Source: Alphaproteobacteria bacterium
Lineage (GTDB): Bacteria; Pseudomonadota; Alphaproteobacteria; M2410
Length of the DNA: 47,260 nt
Assembly (NCBI GenBank): GCA_030614785.1
Contig: JAUWTJ010000027.1
Location: forward strand, 1 to 47,260
Reading direction: 5' to 3'
Shown here: positions 16,425 through 26,500 of the stretch, piece after piece
How the letters are laid out: each line of letters opens with the position of its first letter
Position numbering within the stretch: position 1 is the stretch's first letter
Translations under genes and position numbers: made by a program
The notes under the pieces: model-generated
Told to the model about the DNA's origin: nothing
Database searches by the model: none
The model's input: the letters and a program-made list of their open reading frames with translations, nothing else

Positions 16425-18839
16425 TCAAACGGAACCAGGAACTCCTTCCGGGCTGCCATTCTTGCCCATCGCCATCTCCCAGTACGCCAGGGCGCGAGCC
16501 TCGGCGAGCTGGAGAAGCGTGCCGTCTGCGTATTGACCATGACCATCGGGGAGCCCGGCTTCCCATCCGGTCAAAAGTTCAAGCACGTCATAAATGGTGT
16601 CGATGGCCCAGATATGAAATTCACCCTTTCGGCAGGCCTCGACGATGTCCGGGTGGAGCATGAGATTATGAACATTGTTACGCGGGATGGCGACACCCTG
16701 CGTTCCGGTCAGGCCGACTTCCTTGCACACAAGATAATAGCCCTCGACCTTTTCCGCTACGGCGCCGACAGGCTGGATGTTGCCCAATTGGTCAATCGCT
16801 CCCGTCACCGCTATATCCTGGCGCAAGGGTACGTCGGTCAAAGCACTGATCAGACAACACATTTCGGCAGTGGACGCAGAATCCCCGTCGATCCCGCCAT
16901 AGGTTTGCTCAAAAGCGATGGAGGCCGAGAAGGCGAGAGGATGATCTGTGCGAAGAAGATACCGCAGCAAACCGCCCAAAATATAAAATCCCTTAGTGTG
17001 GATCGCGCCGGACAGATGCGCTTCGCGCTCAATGTTGACCGTGCCTGCGGTGCCCGCCCCGATGGTCGCCGTGATCCGGTTGGGAAACCCGTGGGTCAGA
17101 GGGCCCGACTGAATGACGGCAAGACCGTTAATCTGACCAACAACCTCGCCGCTTGTTTGCACGCCAATCGTGCCCTCGGTCATAAGCTTGCGAAAGCGCC
17201 GGGCCGGCAGGTTGGCGCGGTGCCGGCCACGCTCAACGGCTTGCCTGACTTCTGCCGCTCCGGTTTCGGACTTGCCAGCCTTTTTTGCCAGATAGGCCGC
17301 CTCGCGCGCGACGTCGGCAAGACGGCCAACCCGGGCCGTGAGTTCATCCCGGCGGCCGGAGATGCGCGCGCCATGTTCGACAAGCGCCGCGACGCCCTCA
17401 GCCGAATAGTCGAGAAGACTCTCGGATTTTGCCAAGTTCGCAAGAACGCCGGCATAAAATCTGACGCCCTCATCATCCCGGGGAATGGTCGAGTCGAAAT
17501 CAGCCAGCACCTTGAAGAGATCGGAAAAATCCGGATCGCCTTGATCCAGCAAATTGTAGAGCCCCGGCTCGCCAATCAGGATGACCTTGACATCAAGCGG
17601 AATGGCTTCGGGCTTCAATTGCGGTCCAAACCAGCTGGCGGCTGTGAGTTCCGACGGCACGATCTCGAGCTTGCCGGTACGTAGTGTCCGCATCAGGATT
17701 TTCCAGGCGCCATATTCGCCCAAAACATCGCGCGCCTGAAGAACAAGATATCCGCCGTCGGCCAGAAGGAGGGACCCGGCCTGGATCATGAGATGGTCGG
17801 TGCGGAAGGCGCCGCCCGGGACAAATTCGCGTTCGATCGTGCCCAACAGATTTGGCAGGGTGGGTGACGACTCAACAACAATCGGCCTGCGCGTACTTTT
17901 TTCGTGATCAAGGACCAGATTGACGCGGTAGAGATCTGTAAAGCTGTTGTTATCGCCGAGTATCGCCAGTCGATGTTCGATTAAATCATCAACCAGATCA
18001 TCCAGATAAAGTCCCATCTCCTCGTTCGCGAAGGCCTGCTTGATAGCCTTGATCTGCGGGGCGATAAGACTGCGGGCCTCGTTTTCATAGAACGCCCGCA
18101 TCGTCTCGCGGTGGCGCGACTGGAATTCCTGTATCTTGTGGCTGACGTCCTCGAACTTTCTGGCAAAGTATCCGATCTTGCGTCGATACTCCTCCAGTTG
18201 CTCTGCCGTGACGCCGAGCTTTTCCTGTTCCGCTTCAACTTGCGTGAACGGTTTTGGCTGCCCGTCTATAAGCGGCATGATGGTCGGCTGAACCGTCGGC
18301 CCCATTTGAACCGGAACAAGGACAAGGCCATTAGAGCGCAGCTCATCTTCAAACGGCTCCCCGAGCGTTCGCAGCTCTTTTTGCGCCTCGTCGTCGATCT
18401 CGGCGCGGCGCGCGCGCATATTGTCGGATGCAAGCGCCGGGTTCAGTTGTTCGACAATGAACTCCACCAGGCGGTCCATCATGACCTTGAAGCGGCGCCC
18501 TTCGCCGCGCTCAAGGATGATCAGACGCGGCCGGTCGGTCTGTTTGAAATTGTGGACATAACAAAATTCCCGGGTCGGCCCCTCAGGGGGTTGAACCTCC
18601 TCCAGCAGCTGGCGCACGAGGGTCATCCGTCCGGTGCCGCTCAGACCGCGAACGTAGACATTCTGGCCCGGGGCTGAAAACTCAAGACCAAAACGCAGGG
18701 CCTCAATGGCATCATCCTGGCCGATCACACCGGAAATCGGCGCAACATCCCTCGTTGTTGTAAACGGCAAACTGTCCAGATCACAACACCAGCGCAAGTC
18801 CTCGGCCGGCAAAGCCAGATCATCGCGAGTTTTCGGCAT
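16425..18839 (-). CDS. Lon-like ATP-dependent protease (AAA plus S16)
   Basis: A protein of about 804 residues from the Lon-related YcbZ/LonB-like group. The ATG at 18839 is favoured by GGAGG seven bases upstream over an ATG nine codons earlier. An N-terminal ATPase module has the family's altered P-loop GLSGTGRMT (65-73, Arg in place of the usual Lys). The central part is helical and probably coiled (around QEFQSRHRETMRAFYENEA). The C-terminal S16 domain has Ser654 in DGDSAS and Lys697 in VAEKVEG; the 43-residue separation equals that of the Lon Ser-Lys dyad. It should degrade selected cytoplasmic proteins. It is single-gene and convergent with the synthetase. Confidence 0.92.
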   Translation of the reverse strand: MPKTRDDLALPAEDLRWCCDLDSLPFTTTRDVAPISGVIGQDDAIEALRFGLEFSAPGQNVYVRGLSGTGRMTLVRQLLEEVQPPEGPTREFCYVHNFKQTDRPRLIILERGEGRRFKVMMDRLVEFIVEQLNPALASDNMRARRAEIDDEAQKELRTLGEPFEDELRSNGLVLVPVQMGPTVQPTIMPLIDGQPKPFTQVEAEQEKLGVTAEQLEEYRRKIGYFARKFEDVSHKIQEFQSRHRETMRAFYENEARSLIAPQIKAIKQAFANEEMGLYLDDLVDDLIEHRLAILGDNNSFTDLYRVNLVLDHEKSTRRPIVVESSPTLPNLLGTIEREFVPGGAFRTDHLMIQAGSLLLADGGYLVLQARDVLGEYGAWKILMRTLRTGKLEIVPSELTAASWFGPQLKPEAIPLDVKVILIGEPGLYNLLDQGDPDFSDLFKVLADFDSTIPRDDEGVRFYAGVLANLAKSESLLDYSAEGVAALVEHGARISGRRDELTARVGRLADVAREAAYLAKKAGKSETGAAEVRQAVERGRHRANLPARRFRKLMTEGTIGVQTSGEVVGQINGLAVIQSGPLTHGFPNRITATIGAGTAGTVNIEREAHLSGAIHTKGFYILGGLLRYLLRTDHPLAFSASIAFEQTYGGIDGDSASTAEMCCLISALTDVPLRQDIAVTGAIDQLGNIQPVGAVAEKVEGYYLVCKEVGLTGTQGVAIPRNNVHNLMLHPDIVEACRKGEFHIWAIDTIYDVLELLTGWEAGLPDGHGQYADGTLLQLAEARALAYWEMAMGKNGSPEGVPGSV

Positions 18840-18947
18840 ACCATCGCCTCCGATCGCAGGCACCATGGATCATATTCAAGTCTACACCACCGGCGGCCTC
18901 AAGCCAATCGATAGACGCATCCGTTTGATGCGGCAAATCAGCCGACA

Positions 18948-19616
18948 CTACAGGCTGATCTGAAAATCGCTGTTGCGCAGCCAGGAAGATACATTGTTTG
19001 TGAGGCTTTTGGGGCCAACGACCACGAGATCGGCATCCCGAATGGCTCGAGTGTAGGTATCGTGGCCGAGCCATACATCTGTCATGGTGCGCACCGTTGT
19101 TGTGAAATAAACATCAACGTCCTTGCCAGGATCCTTGACGCACACATCAATTCTGTCGCCCTCGATCACCAACCACCAGTTCTTTTGCTGGCTGAGGTCT
19201 GTAAATTCAAACTGGATAATGGCATTGTTTCCAGCAAGCTTGTCTGTGACCACGCTTCGCTCAAGATAAAGCATCAAGAGATCGACGTCATAGTCATCGT
19301 CGGTCAGGTTTTCCTTTGCCCACTGCATTCCCCACTCCCCAAGCGCCATCAAAACCGGCAGAAGCGCTTCTGCAGATGGTGTTGGAAAATATTCAAACCC
19401 TCTTTGACCCTGGATCTTGCGCTTCACGATCAGCCCGTTTTCTTCAAGATCGCCGAGACGCTTGCTCAACAGAGCAGGAGAAATCGTTCCCAGGCCGCGC
19501 TGCAGCCTGTTAAAGCGGCGACTGTCCATCAACACCTCCCGAAGGATCAGGACAGTCCATCGCTCGCCCAATAACTCCATCGACTTTGCAATCGGGCAAA
19601 ATTGTCCGTAGCCCAT
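18948..19616 (-). CDS. HxlR-family regulator with a C-terminal SCP2-like domain
   Basis: 222 residues. Residues 1-100 form an HxlR/MarR-like winged helix beginning GYGQFCPIAKSMELLGERWTVLILRE, with the Cys near the N-terminus common in HxlR proteins, followed by FNRLQRGLGTISPALLSKRLGDLEENGLI. The C-terminal half resembles the SCP2 sterol-carrier fold found in a subset of HxlR regulators and may bind a hydrophobic effector. GGGAG precedes the ATG by nine bases. It is divergent from the CMD/methyltransferase pair, with three matching dyads between, so it very likely controls both directions. Confidence 0.9.
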   Translation of the reverse strand: MGYGQFCPIAKSMELLGERWTVLILREVLMDSRRFNRLQRGLGTISPALLSKRLGDLEENGLIVKRKIQGQRGFEYFPTPSAEALLPVLMALGEWGMQWAKENLTDDDYDVDLLMLYLERSVVTDKLAGNNAIIQFEFTDLSQQKNWWLVIEGDRIDVCVKDPGKDVDVYFTTTVRTMTDVWLGHDTYTRAIRDADLVVVGPKSLTNNVSSWLRNSDFQISL

Positions 19617-19661
19617 ACCGCAGATCTCCCTTCTTCCAATGCCATATCGAGGCAGAATGTA

Positions 19662-19722
19662 ACTTCAATTCCTGAAGGGCGATACTTCAAAATCTGTAGT
19701 GCAACACTTCACACCGCGAAGT
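19662..19722. promoter_or_regulatory. Three 17-bp dyads at 22-bp spacing: probable HxlR operators
   Basis: Site 1 is ACTTCAATTCCTGAAGG (19662-19678), site 2 ACTTCAAAATCTGTAGT (19684-19700) and site 3 ACTTCACACCGCGAAGT (19706-19722). All fit ACTTCA-N5-TGAAGT with small deviations, and their centres are exactly 22 bases apart (19670, 19692, 19714). That is close to two helical turns, so dimers would sit on nearly the same face. The array lies 46-106 bases upstream of the HxlR start and 85-145 bases upstream of the opposite gene. Confidence 0.7.
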
Positions 19723-19806
19723 ACACCGCACGCAAGGTTCCTCATAGAGTCTGCCTCACCGCAGCTTCTTCGCTGCAAACCATACAGATTAGATGAGGAC
19801 AGGAAA

Positions 19807-20388
19807 ATGACCCCCTTCAAAATACACAACGCCGATACGGCTCCGCCAGAGGCCAGGCCGCATTTGCAAAAGATACAAAAAACACTCGGCTTTATCCCCA
19901 ACGTGCATGGGGTGATCGGCGGCTCAGTCCTTGCGACCGAGGCAATGGCTGCCCTGCAAGGCGCTGTGGCAAAATCAGGTTTCAGTGCCACTGAGCAACA
20001 AATTATCCAGATTGCAACCAGCACAGTGAATGAGTGTGGCTATTGCGTCGCCGGACACACTGCCTTTTCGGCGATGCAAGGGCTGCCGGAGGATGTCATT
20101 GCAGCAGTGCGAAATGACGATCCCATTGCAGATAGGAAACTGGAAGCCCTGCGTAGCTTCACTCTGGCGATGGTGCACCAGCGCGGCCATGTAACGCAGG
20201 ACCAGATCTCCCGGTTTCTTGATGACGGATATTCAGAAACGCAAGTCATCGAACTCATCACCGTTGTTGTGATGAAGGTGTTCGCCAACTTTGTCAGTAT
20301 CACGACGAACATTCCACTGGACAAGGCGTTCCAACCCTATGTCTGGACGCCCCCATCTGAAGTAACAAACATCGCACACGTTGCGTAA
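19807..20388 (+). CDS. Carboxymuconolactone decarboxylase (AhpD-like) family protein
   Basis: A 193-residue protein of the CMD/AhpD fold. The redox motif C77GYC80 with His84 (ECGYCVAGH) matches the AhpD-like peroxidase or peroxidase-related group rather than true decarboxylases, which lack the CXXC. The ATG at 19807 follows AGGACAGGA; upstream in-frame codons carry the operator DNA and are not coding. It probably reduces hydroperoxides or reactive electrophiles. It is followed 11 bases later by a methyltransferase and sits opposite an HxlR regulator, a common layout for electrophile- or thiol-stress units. Confidence 0.9.
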   Translation: MTPFKIHNADTAPPEARPHLQKIQKTLGFIPNVHGVIGGSVLATEAMAALQGAVAKSGFSATEQQIIQIATSTVNECGYCVAGHTAFSAMQGLPEDVIAAVRNDDPIADRKLEALRSFTLAMVHQRGHVTQDQISRFLDDGYSETQVIELITVVVMKVFANFVSITTNIPLDKAFQPYVWTPPSEVTNIAHVA

Positions 20389-20399
20389 GGAGAATTGAA

Positions 20400-21458
20400 A
20401 TGACGGATATGGAACAAGTTGAGGCCTTTGCGGGCCAGGTCGTTGGCGATGTTGCCGCAGCGCTTTCCGGCGTGATGACCAACATCGGCCACAAGCTTGG
20501 CCTGTACAAGGCAATGGCGGGAGCCGGGGCGCTGACCTCAGGCGCTCGGGCCAAGACAACCGACCTCCATGAGCGCCCGGCGCGTGAGTGGCCGGGGAAT
20601 CACACCGCCGGTGGCTATGTGACTTACGATGCGGCAACGCGGACCTACACATTGCCTGATGCCCATGTGCCGGTCCTTGCAGATCCGGACAGTCCGGTCT
20701 TTCTGATCCCGGCTCTGGAGGTCGCAGCCTCCTTGTGGCTGGACGAAGACAAGATCACGGATGTTTTCCGGACCGGCGAGGGCATCGCATGGGGCGAACA
20801 TCATCACCGCCTGTTCTGCGGCAGCGAGGCGCTCTTCCGGCCAGGCTACAAGGCCAGCCTTGTCGCTGACTGGATCAGCGCCATGCCCGGGGTTGAGGAA
20901 AAGTTGCAAGCCGGCGCCAAAATCGCCGATGTCGGATGTGGGCACGGTGCCTCGAGTATTCTGCTTGCCAAAGCATTTCCGAACTCCATGGTCTACGGCT
21001 TTGATCTTCATGAGCACTCTATCGAAACTGCCAGGCTGAGGGCGCGCGAAGCTGAATGCGGCGACAATGTCAAATTCGAGATTGCCAGTGCCAAGGATTA
21101 TGAAGAAGCAGACTTTGATCTGATTTGCTTCATGGACTGCCTGCACGACATGGGCGATCCTGTCGGTGCAGCCCATCACGCAAGGCAGGCCCTGAAATCC
21201 GATGGCGACATTTTACTGGTCGAACCTGCTGCGAGCGACAATCTTGAGGATAGCATCAATCCGGTCGCAAGGCTTTACTATGCTGCATCCACTGCCGTGT
21301 GTACGCCTTGTTCCCTGTCACAGGAAGTCGGGGCCGCGCTTGGAGCACAGGCGGGTGAGAAACGCCTTGCAGAAGCCATGAAGGAAGCCGGGTTTACGTC
21401 GGTGAGACGGGCGGCAGAAACTGCCTTCAACATCATCCTGCAATGCCGGGTATCCTGA
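20400..21458 (+). CDS. SAM-dependent methyltransferase with N-terminal winged-helix-like region
   Basis: 352 residues of the Rv2258c-like methyltransferase group. An N-terminal dimerisation/winged-helix region (about 1-90) precedes a class I Rossmann domain with motif I ADVGCGHG (176-183), the acidic loop FDLHEHS and LICFMDCLHDMGDP. AAGGAG sits well before the ATG, and the gap to the CMD gene is 11 bases, so the two are co-transcribed. The wing region reads GARAKTTDLHERPAREWPGN, where relatives have a Tyr-Val and a Leu at the two proline positions; the prolines would break helices, hinting at relaxed constraint there. The methyl acceptor is unknown. Confidence 0.9.
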   Translation: MTDMEQVEAFAGQVVGDVAAALSGVMTNIGHKLGLYKAMAGAGALTSGARAKTTDLHERPAREWPGNHTAGGYVTYDAATRTYTLPDAHVPVLADPDSPVFLIPALEVAASLWLDEDKITDVFRTGEGIAWGEHHHRLFCGSEALFRPGYKASLVADWISAMPGVEEKLQAGAKIADVGCGHGASSILLAKAFPNSMVYGFDLHEHSIETARLRAREAECGDNVKFEIASAKDYEEADFDLICFMDCLHDMGDPVGAAHHARQALKSDGDILLVEPAASDNLEDSINPVARLYYAASTAVCTPCSLSQEVGAALGAQAGEKRLAEAMKEAGFTSVRRAAETAFNIILQCRVS

Positions 21459-21468
21459 AACCCTGAAA

Positions 21469-21506
21469 GATGGCGGCGCAGGCATCGAGAGCTGAGCGCC
21501 GCCATC
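21469..21506 (+). terminator. GC-rich hairpin after the methyltransferase gene
   Basis: GATGGCGGCGC (21469-21479) pairs perfectly with GCGCCGCCATC (21496-21506) across a 16-base loop, ten bases after the stop. No T-run follows, so it may stall or protect the transcript end rather than act as a classical terminator. Confidence 0.45.
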
Positions 21507-21580
21507 GATCCCCAACGTCGGACTTTCTCCTGTCCAAAAGTCGGGTAGCATGACAACAAATCCGGAAGGAGCAATTATCC

Positions 21581-22075
21581 ATGAACACTGAATTCGACAC
21601 CTACAATGGCGGCTGCGCGTGTGGCAATGTTTGCTACCGCATGACATCACACCCGATGATTGTTCATTGCTGTCATTGCCGCGAATGCCAGCGACAAACC
21701 GGAACCTCGTTCGCGCTTAACGCACTCATCGAAGCTAACCGCGTGCAGTTACTCGAAGGAGAGGTTGACATGGTCATTGTACCGTCCAACAGCGGCCAGG
21801 GCCAAAAGATTTCCCGCTGCCCGAAGTGCCGGGTTGCTGTGTGGAGTAACTATGCCCTGTCCGACGGAATCGACGATGCAGTTTGCTTTGTTCGTGTCGG
21901 GACACTTGACGATCCTGACAGGTTACCGCCTGACATTCACATCTACACAGCCTCGAAACAGCCGTGGGTCGTTCTGCCGCCTGAAGACCGTGCCGCCCTG
22001 GAATACTATAATACCGAAGAAACCTGGTCCGAAGAGAGCCTGGCTCGTCGCGCTGCCTTGCGTAATCCAGCCTAG
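21581..22075 (+). CDS. GFA/CENP-V family zinc protein
   Basis: A 164-residue member of the GFA (glutathione-dependent formaldehyde-activating enzyme-like) fold. Zinc ligands are visible as C12-A-C14, the cluster HCCHCREC (Cys30-Cys36) and C80PKC83. AAGGAG lies before the ATG. The family is broad and often annotated as formaldehyde detoxification, but few members have proven activity, so only a metal-binding fold is claimed. Its stop codon TAG shares the four bases CTAG with the stop of gltD on the other strand. Confidence 0.88.
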   Translation: MNTEFDTYNGGCACGNVCYRMTSHPMIVHCCHCRECQRQTGTSFALNALIEANRVQLLEGEVDMVIVPSNSGQGQKISRCPKCRVAVWSNYALSDGIDDAVCFVRVGTLDDPDRLPPDIHIYTASKQPWVVLPPEDRAALEYYNTEETWSEESLARRAALRNPA

Positions 22076-23514
22076 CGCGGCAGTTTTGTTGTGCCGATGA
22101 GATATTCATCGACAGCGCGGGCGCACTGGCGACCTTCGCGGATCGCCCAGACGACGAGGGATTGGCCCCGGCGCATGTCACCGGCGGCAAAAACATTGCC
22201 GACCGAAGTCATATAGTCGTCTGTGTTCGCCGCGACGTTCCTGCGTTCATCAAGCGTGACGCCGAGCGTTTGAAGCATGCCTTCATAGACCGGGTGCACA
22301 AAACCCATCGCCAGCAGGACAAGATCCGCCTTGATTTCAAATTCACTTCCGGCGACCTCGCTCATCTCCATACGGCCGTCCTCGTCGGACGTCCATTCGA
22401 CCCGAACCAGCTCGAGGGATTTGGCAACCCCGCCCTCACCCTTGATTGATTTGGTCAAAACTGACCAGTCCCGTTCACAGCCTTCTTCCTGAGACGAGGA
22501 GGTGCGCAGGCGCAGGGGCCAATCCGGCCAGGTCATGGCCTTGTCTTCGGACGCCGGGGGCTTTGGCATAATTTCGAGCTGGGTCACTGATTTGGCACCA
22601 TGGCGGATCGACGTTCCGACACAGTCAGAGCCGGTATCGCCGCCGCCGATCACAACGACGTGTTTGTCCGTGGCCAGGATCACGTCATCAATGACATAGG
22701 GCTCGCCGCTGATCCGGCGGTTTTGCTGGGTCAGGAACTCCATGGCAAAATACACGCCGCCGAGGTCGCGGCCCGGAACCAGCATGTCGCGGGATTGCTC
22801 AGAGCCACCGGCCAGCACCACCGCGTCGAAGTTTTCGCGCAGATCCTCGATTTTCATGTCGGCGCCAATGTGGGTATTGAACCGAAACTTGACGCCCTCG
22901 GCCCGCATTTGCCCCATACGCCGGTCGATCCACTGTTTCTCCATCTTGAAATCAGGAATGCCGTAACGCAGGAGCCCGCCCATATTTGCGTTTTTCTCAT
23001 AAACCGTCACGGTGTGGCCGGCCCGGGCCAGTTGCTGGGCGCAGGCCAGACCGGCAGGACCGGAACCAACGATAGCGATTTTCTTGCCGGTTCGTCGCTC
23101 TGGAATCTTTGGCTCGATCCAGCCTTCGGCCCAGCCCCTGTCGACGATGGCGCATTCGATGGATTTGATCGTCACCGGTTGGTCCGTGATGTTCAGTGTA
23201 CAGGCGGCTTCGCATGGTGCGGGGCAAACGCGGCCGGTAAATTCCGGGAAATTGTTGGTCGAGTGCAAAACATCAAGCGCCTGTTTCCAGTTGCCGCGAT
23301 AGACCAGATCATTCCAGTCCGGAATGATGTTGTTGACCGGGCACCCGTTGTGACAAAAGGGGATACCGCAGTCCATGCAGCGCGCACCCTGCTTGCGCAC
23401 GTCCTCCTCACTCAGGGGATTGACAAATTCCCCGTAGTGTTTGATCCGCTCGGCGACCGGCGCATAGGTGTGATCCTGACGCGCGATCTCTTTAAACCCT
23501 GTGGGTTTTCCCAT
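22072..23514 (-). CDS. gltD: Glutamate synthase (NADPH) small subunit
   Basis: 480 residues. It takes electrons from NADPH through FAD and iron-sulfur clusters to the large subunit for glutamate formation from glutamine and 2-oxoglutarate. N-terminal cluster cysteines are C46, C49, C54, C58 ([13 protein letters not shown]) and C97, C101, C105 (CPAPCEAAC). The FAD motif [11 protein letters not shown] and the NADPH motif GGGDTGSDC follow, and the C-terminus has [18 protein letters not shown]. It begins 31 bases after gltB stops, so the two are one operon. Length and motifs are complete. Confidence 0.97.
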   Translation of the reverse strand: MGKPTGFKEIARQDHTYAPVAERIKHYGEFVNPLSEEDVRKQGARCMDCGIPFCHNGCPVNNIIPDWNDLVYRGNWKQALDVLHSTNNFPEFTGRVCPAPCEAACTLNITDQPVTIKSIECAIVDRGWAEGWIEPKIPERRTGKKIAIVGSGPAGLACAQQLARAGHTVTVYEKNANMGGLLRYGIPDFKMEKQWIDRRMGQMRAEGVKFRFNTHIGADMKIEDLRENFDAVVLAGGSEQSRDMLVPGRDLGGVYFAMEFLTQQNRRISGEPYVIDDVILATDKHVVVIGGGDTGSDCVGTSIRHGAKSVTQLEIMPKPPASEDKAMTWPDWPLRLRTSSSQEEGCERDWSVLTKSIKGEGGVAKSLELVRVEWTSDEDGRMEMSEVAGSEFEIKADLVLLAMGFVHPVYEGMLQTLGVTLDERRNVAANTDDYMTSVGNVFAAGDMRRGQSLVVWAIREGRQCARAVDEYLIGTTKLPR

Positions 23515-23545
23515 CTTTTTAGTCTCCAGACTTCATGTTCACCGG

Positions 23546-26500
23546 CTACTCACCGGCAAGCGCACGTATTTTGACGGTCTTCACATCAACCTTTGCCTGC
23601 ATATCGAGCAACGCCCTGCGATAATCGATCGGCATGATCTTGACGAACTTCGGCAGGAAATTTGCCCAATCGTCGAGGATTTCACGCGCATAGGCACTAC
23701 CGGCATAGCGGGCATGATCTTCAAGGCATCGGCGCAAACGCGCTGCATCATGATGCAGGTGATCGCCAGAAATATCTGCAGCCGGATCAACCGGCTCATC
23801 GGCAACACGTTCCAGATCGACCATAGCCGTATTGCAACGCTGTTCAAATTTGCCGTCCGCATCGAGCACATAGGCAATACCGCCGGACATGCCCGCGGCA
23901 AAGTTTCGTCCGGTTTCGCCGATCACGACCACCACGCCGCCAGTCATATATTCGCAGCCATGATCCCCGACACCTTCAACAACCGCTGTTGCGCCGGAGT
24001 TTCGCACCGCGAAACGCTCACCCGCCACGCCGCGGAAATAACATTCCCCGCCAACTGCACCGTACAAAACGGTATTGCCGACAATGATATTTTCGCGCGG
24101 CAGGAAGGTTGAAATTTTTGGCGGGTAGATCGCAATCCGTCCACCTGAAAGCCCCTTGCCGACATAGTCGTTGGCGTCGCCTTCCAGTTCGAAGCTGATG
24201 CCGTGAGCAAGGAAAGCACCAAAACTCTGGCCGGCGGATCCTTCAAAGCGCACCTGGATGGTGTCTTCAGCCAGTCCGGCATGACCATATTTCTTTGCGA
24301 TCTTGCCGGACAGCATGGCGCCGACGGTCCGGTTGACGTTTCTGATCGGCGTTTCGATCTTCACCGGTTTTGCACTGTCAATGGCCGCAGAGGCCTTCTC
24401 GATCAGCATATTGTCGAGCGCTTTTTCAAGACCATGGTCCTGGCTCTCGCAATTATAGATCGAGATGCCAGCCTCAGGCTCCACAGGGCTCAGGACGCCG
24501 GACAGATCGACGCCGCTGGCTTTCCAGTGGTTTACGGCCTCGGCGGTTTCAAGACAGCCGCGCTGACCGATCATTTCGTTCACGGTGCGAAAACCAAGCT
24601 GCGCCATAATCTCGCGCACTTCATTGGCAATGAAGGTGAAGAAATTGATGACATGCTCGGGCTGTCCGGAATAAAGCTTGCGCAGTTCCGGGTCCTGGGT
24701 CGCGACACCTACGGGGCATGTGTTCAGATGACACTTGCGCATCATGATACAGCCTGATGAAATCAACGCTGCCGTGGCAAAGCCGAATTCATCCGCACCA
24801 AGAAGGGCGCCGATCACAACATCACGACCGGTTCGCAGACCACCATCGACCTGCACAGAAATACGGCCGCGCAGGTTATTCATGACAAGGGTCTGGTGGG
24901 TTTCGGCAAGACCGATTTCCCAGGGGCTGCCGGCAAACTGGATCGAGGTGATCGGGCTGGCGCCGGTGCCGCCGTCAAACCCGGAGATCGTGACGTGATC
25001 CGCATGGGCCTTGGAGACACCTGCGGCCACTGTACCAACGCCGATTTCAGAGACCAGCTTGACGCTGATGCGGGCGACCGGATTGACGTTTTTGAGGTCA
25101 TGAATGAGCTGGGCGAGATCCTCGATAGAATAGATGTCATGGTGCGGCGGCGGTGAGATAAGCCCGACGCCCGGCGTCGAATAGCGCACTTTTGCAATGC
25201 GCTCATCAACCTTGTGGCCGGGCAATTGCCCGCCCTCGCCAGGCTTGGCACCCTGCGCCATCTTGATCTGGATGTCCGAGGCATCGGCGAGATATTCGGC
25301 AGTGACACCAAAACGCCCCGAGGCGACCTGTTTGATGGCCGAACGCATTGAATCGCCATTGGGAAGCGGCGTGTAGCGCTCGGTTTCCTCGCCGCCCTCG
25401 CCGCTGTTCGACTTGCCGCCGATGCGGTTCATGGCGATGGCGAGGGTCGTGTGAGCTTCCCAGGAAATAGACCCGAATGACATGGCACCGGTGGCGAAAC
25501 GCTTGACGATCTCGCTGACCGGCTCAACCTCTTCCAGCGGCACCGGAGCGCGCGCCGACTTCAGTTTGAACAGTCCGCGCAGATTGCGCAGGTTTTTTTC
25601 CTGATCATCAATTTTTGCGGTGTAGCGCCGGAACATTTTTTCATTGCCGGAGCGCACCGAGTGCTGCAGCAGTGCAACCGTCTCCGGCGTCCAGGCATGA
25701 GCCTCACCCTTCAACCGGTAGGCCAGCTCGCCGCCAGCATCGAGGGCATCGTGATATTCCAGCTTGTCGCCATAGGCGACCATATGGCGATGAACACTTT
25801 CCTCTGCGATTTCCTCAAGGCCAATCCCGCCGATCGCGCAGCGGGTGCCAGTGAAATAATGGTCGAGGAACGCCTGTGACAATCCCACCGCATCAAAGAC
25901 CTGCGCCCCGCAATAGGACTGGTAGGTTGAAATGCCCATCTTCGACATGACCTTCAGGAGGCCTTTGGAAATTGCCTTGAGATAATTGGCGTGCCCCTCG
26001 GCCTCGGTAATCGGCTCCGGAAGACCGGAAACAATCGACGACACTGTATTAAGCGCAAGATAGGGGTTGATCGCCTCGGCGCCGTAGCCTGCCAGCAGAC
26101 AGAAATCATGCACCAGCTGCGCTTCACCGGTCTCAACCACCAGGCCCACGGAGGTTCGCAGCCCGCGACGGGTCAGATAGTGATGGACGCCAGCCGTGGC
26201 AAGCAGCGCCGGAATTGGCGTGTTGTCACGGTCAATATTCCGGTCTGACAGGATCAGGATGTTGTAGCCTGACCGCACGACCCGTTCGGCCTCCTCGAAT
26301 ATTTGCTCAAGGGAGGTTTCCATCGCCGATGTGCCCCCTGCAGAGGGATAGGTGATGTAGAGCGTATAGGTGCGGAAGGCATTGTCGACATGGTTCTCAA
26401 TCTGCCTGATCCGTTCAAGGTCGAGATTGGAAATAATCGGCGAGGAAACTTCAAGACGCTTGCTGGTCCCGGCCTCATCGGCGTCGAGCAGGTTAGGCCG

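Noticed and set aside
22600-23574. 324-codon plus-strand open frame
   Set aside because: It is antisense to gltD, shows no motif, and gltD is complete and conserved.
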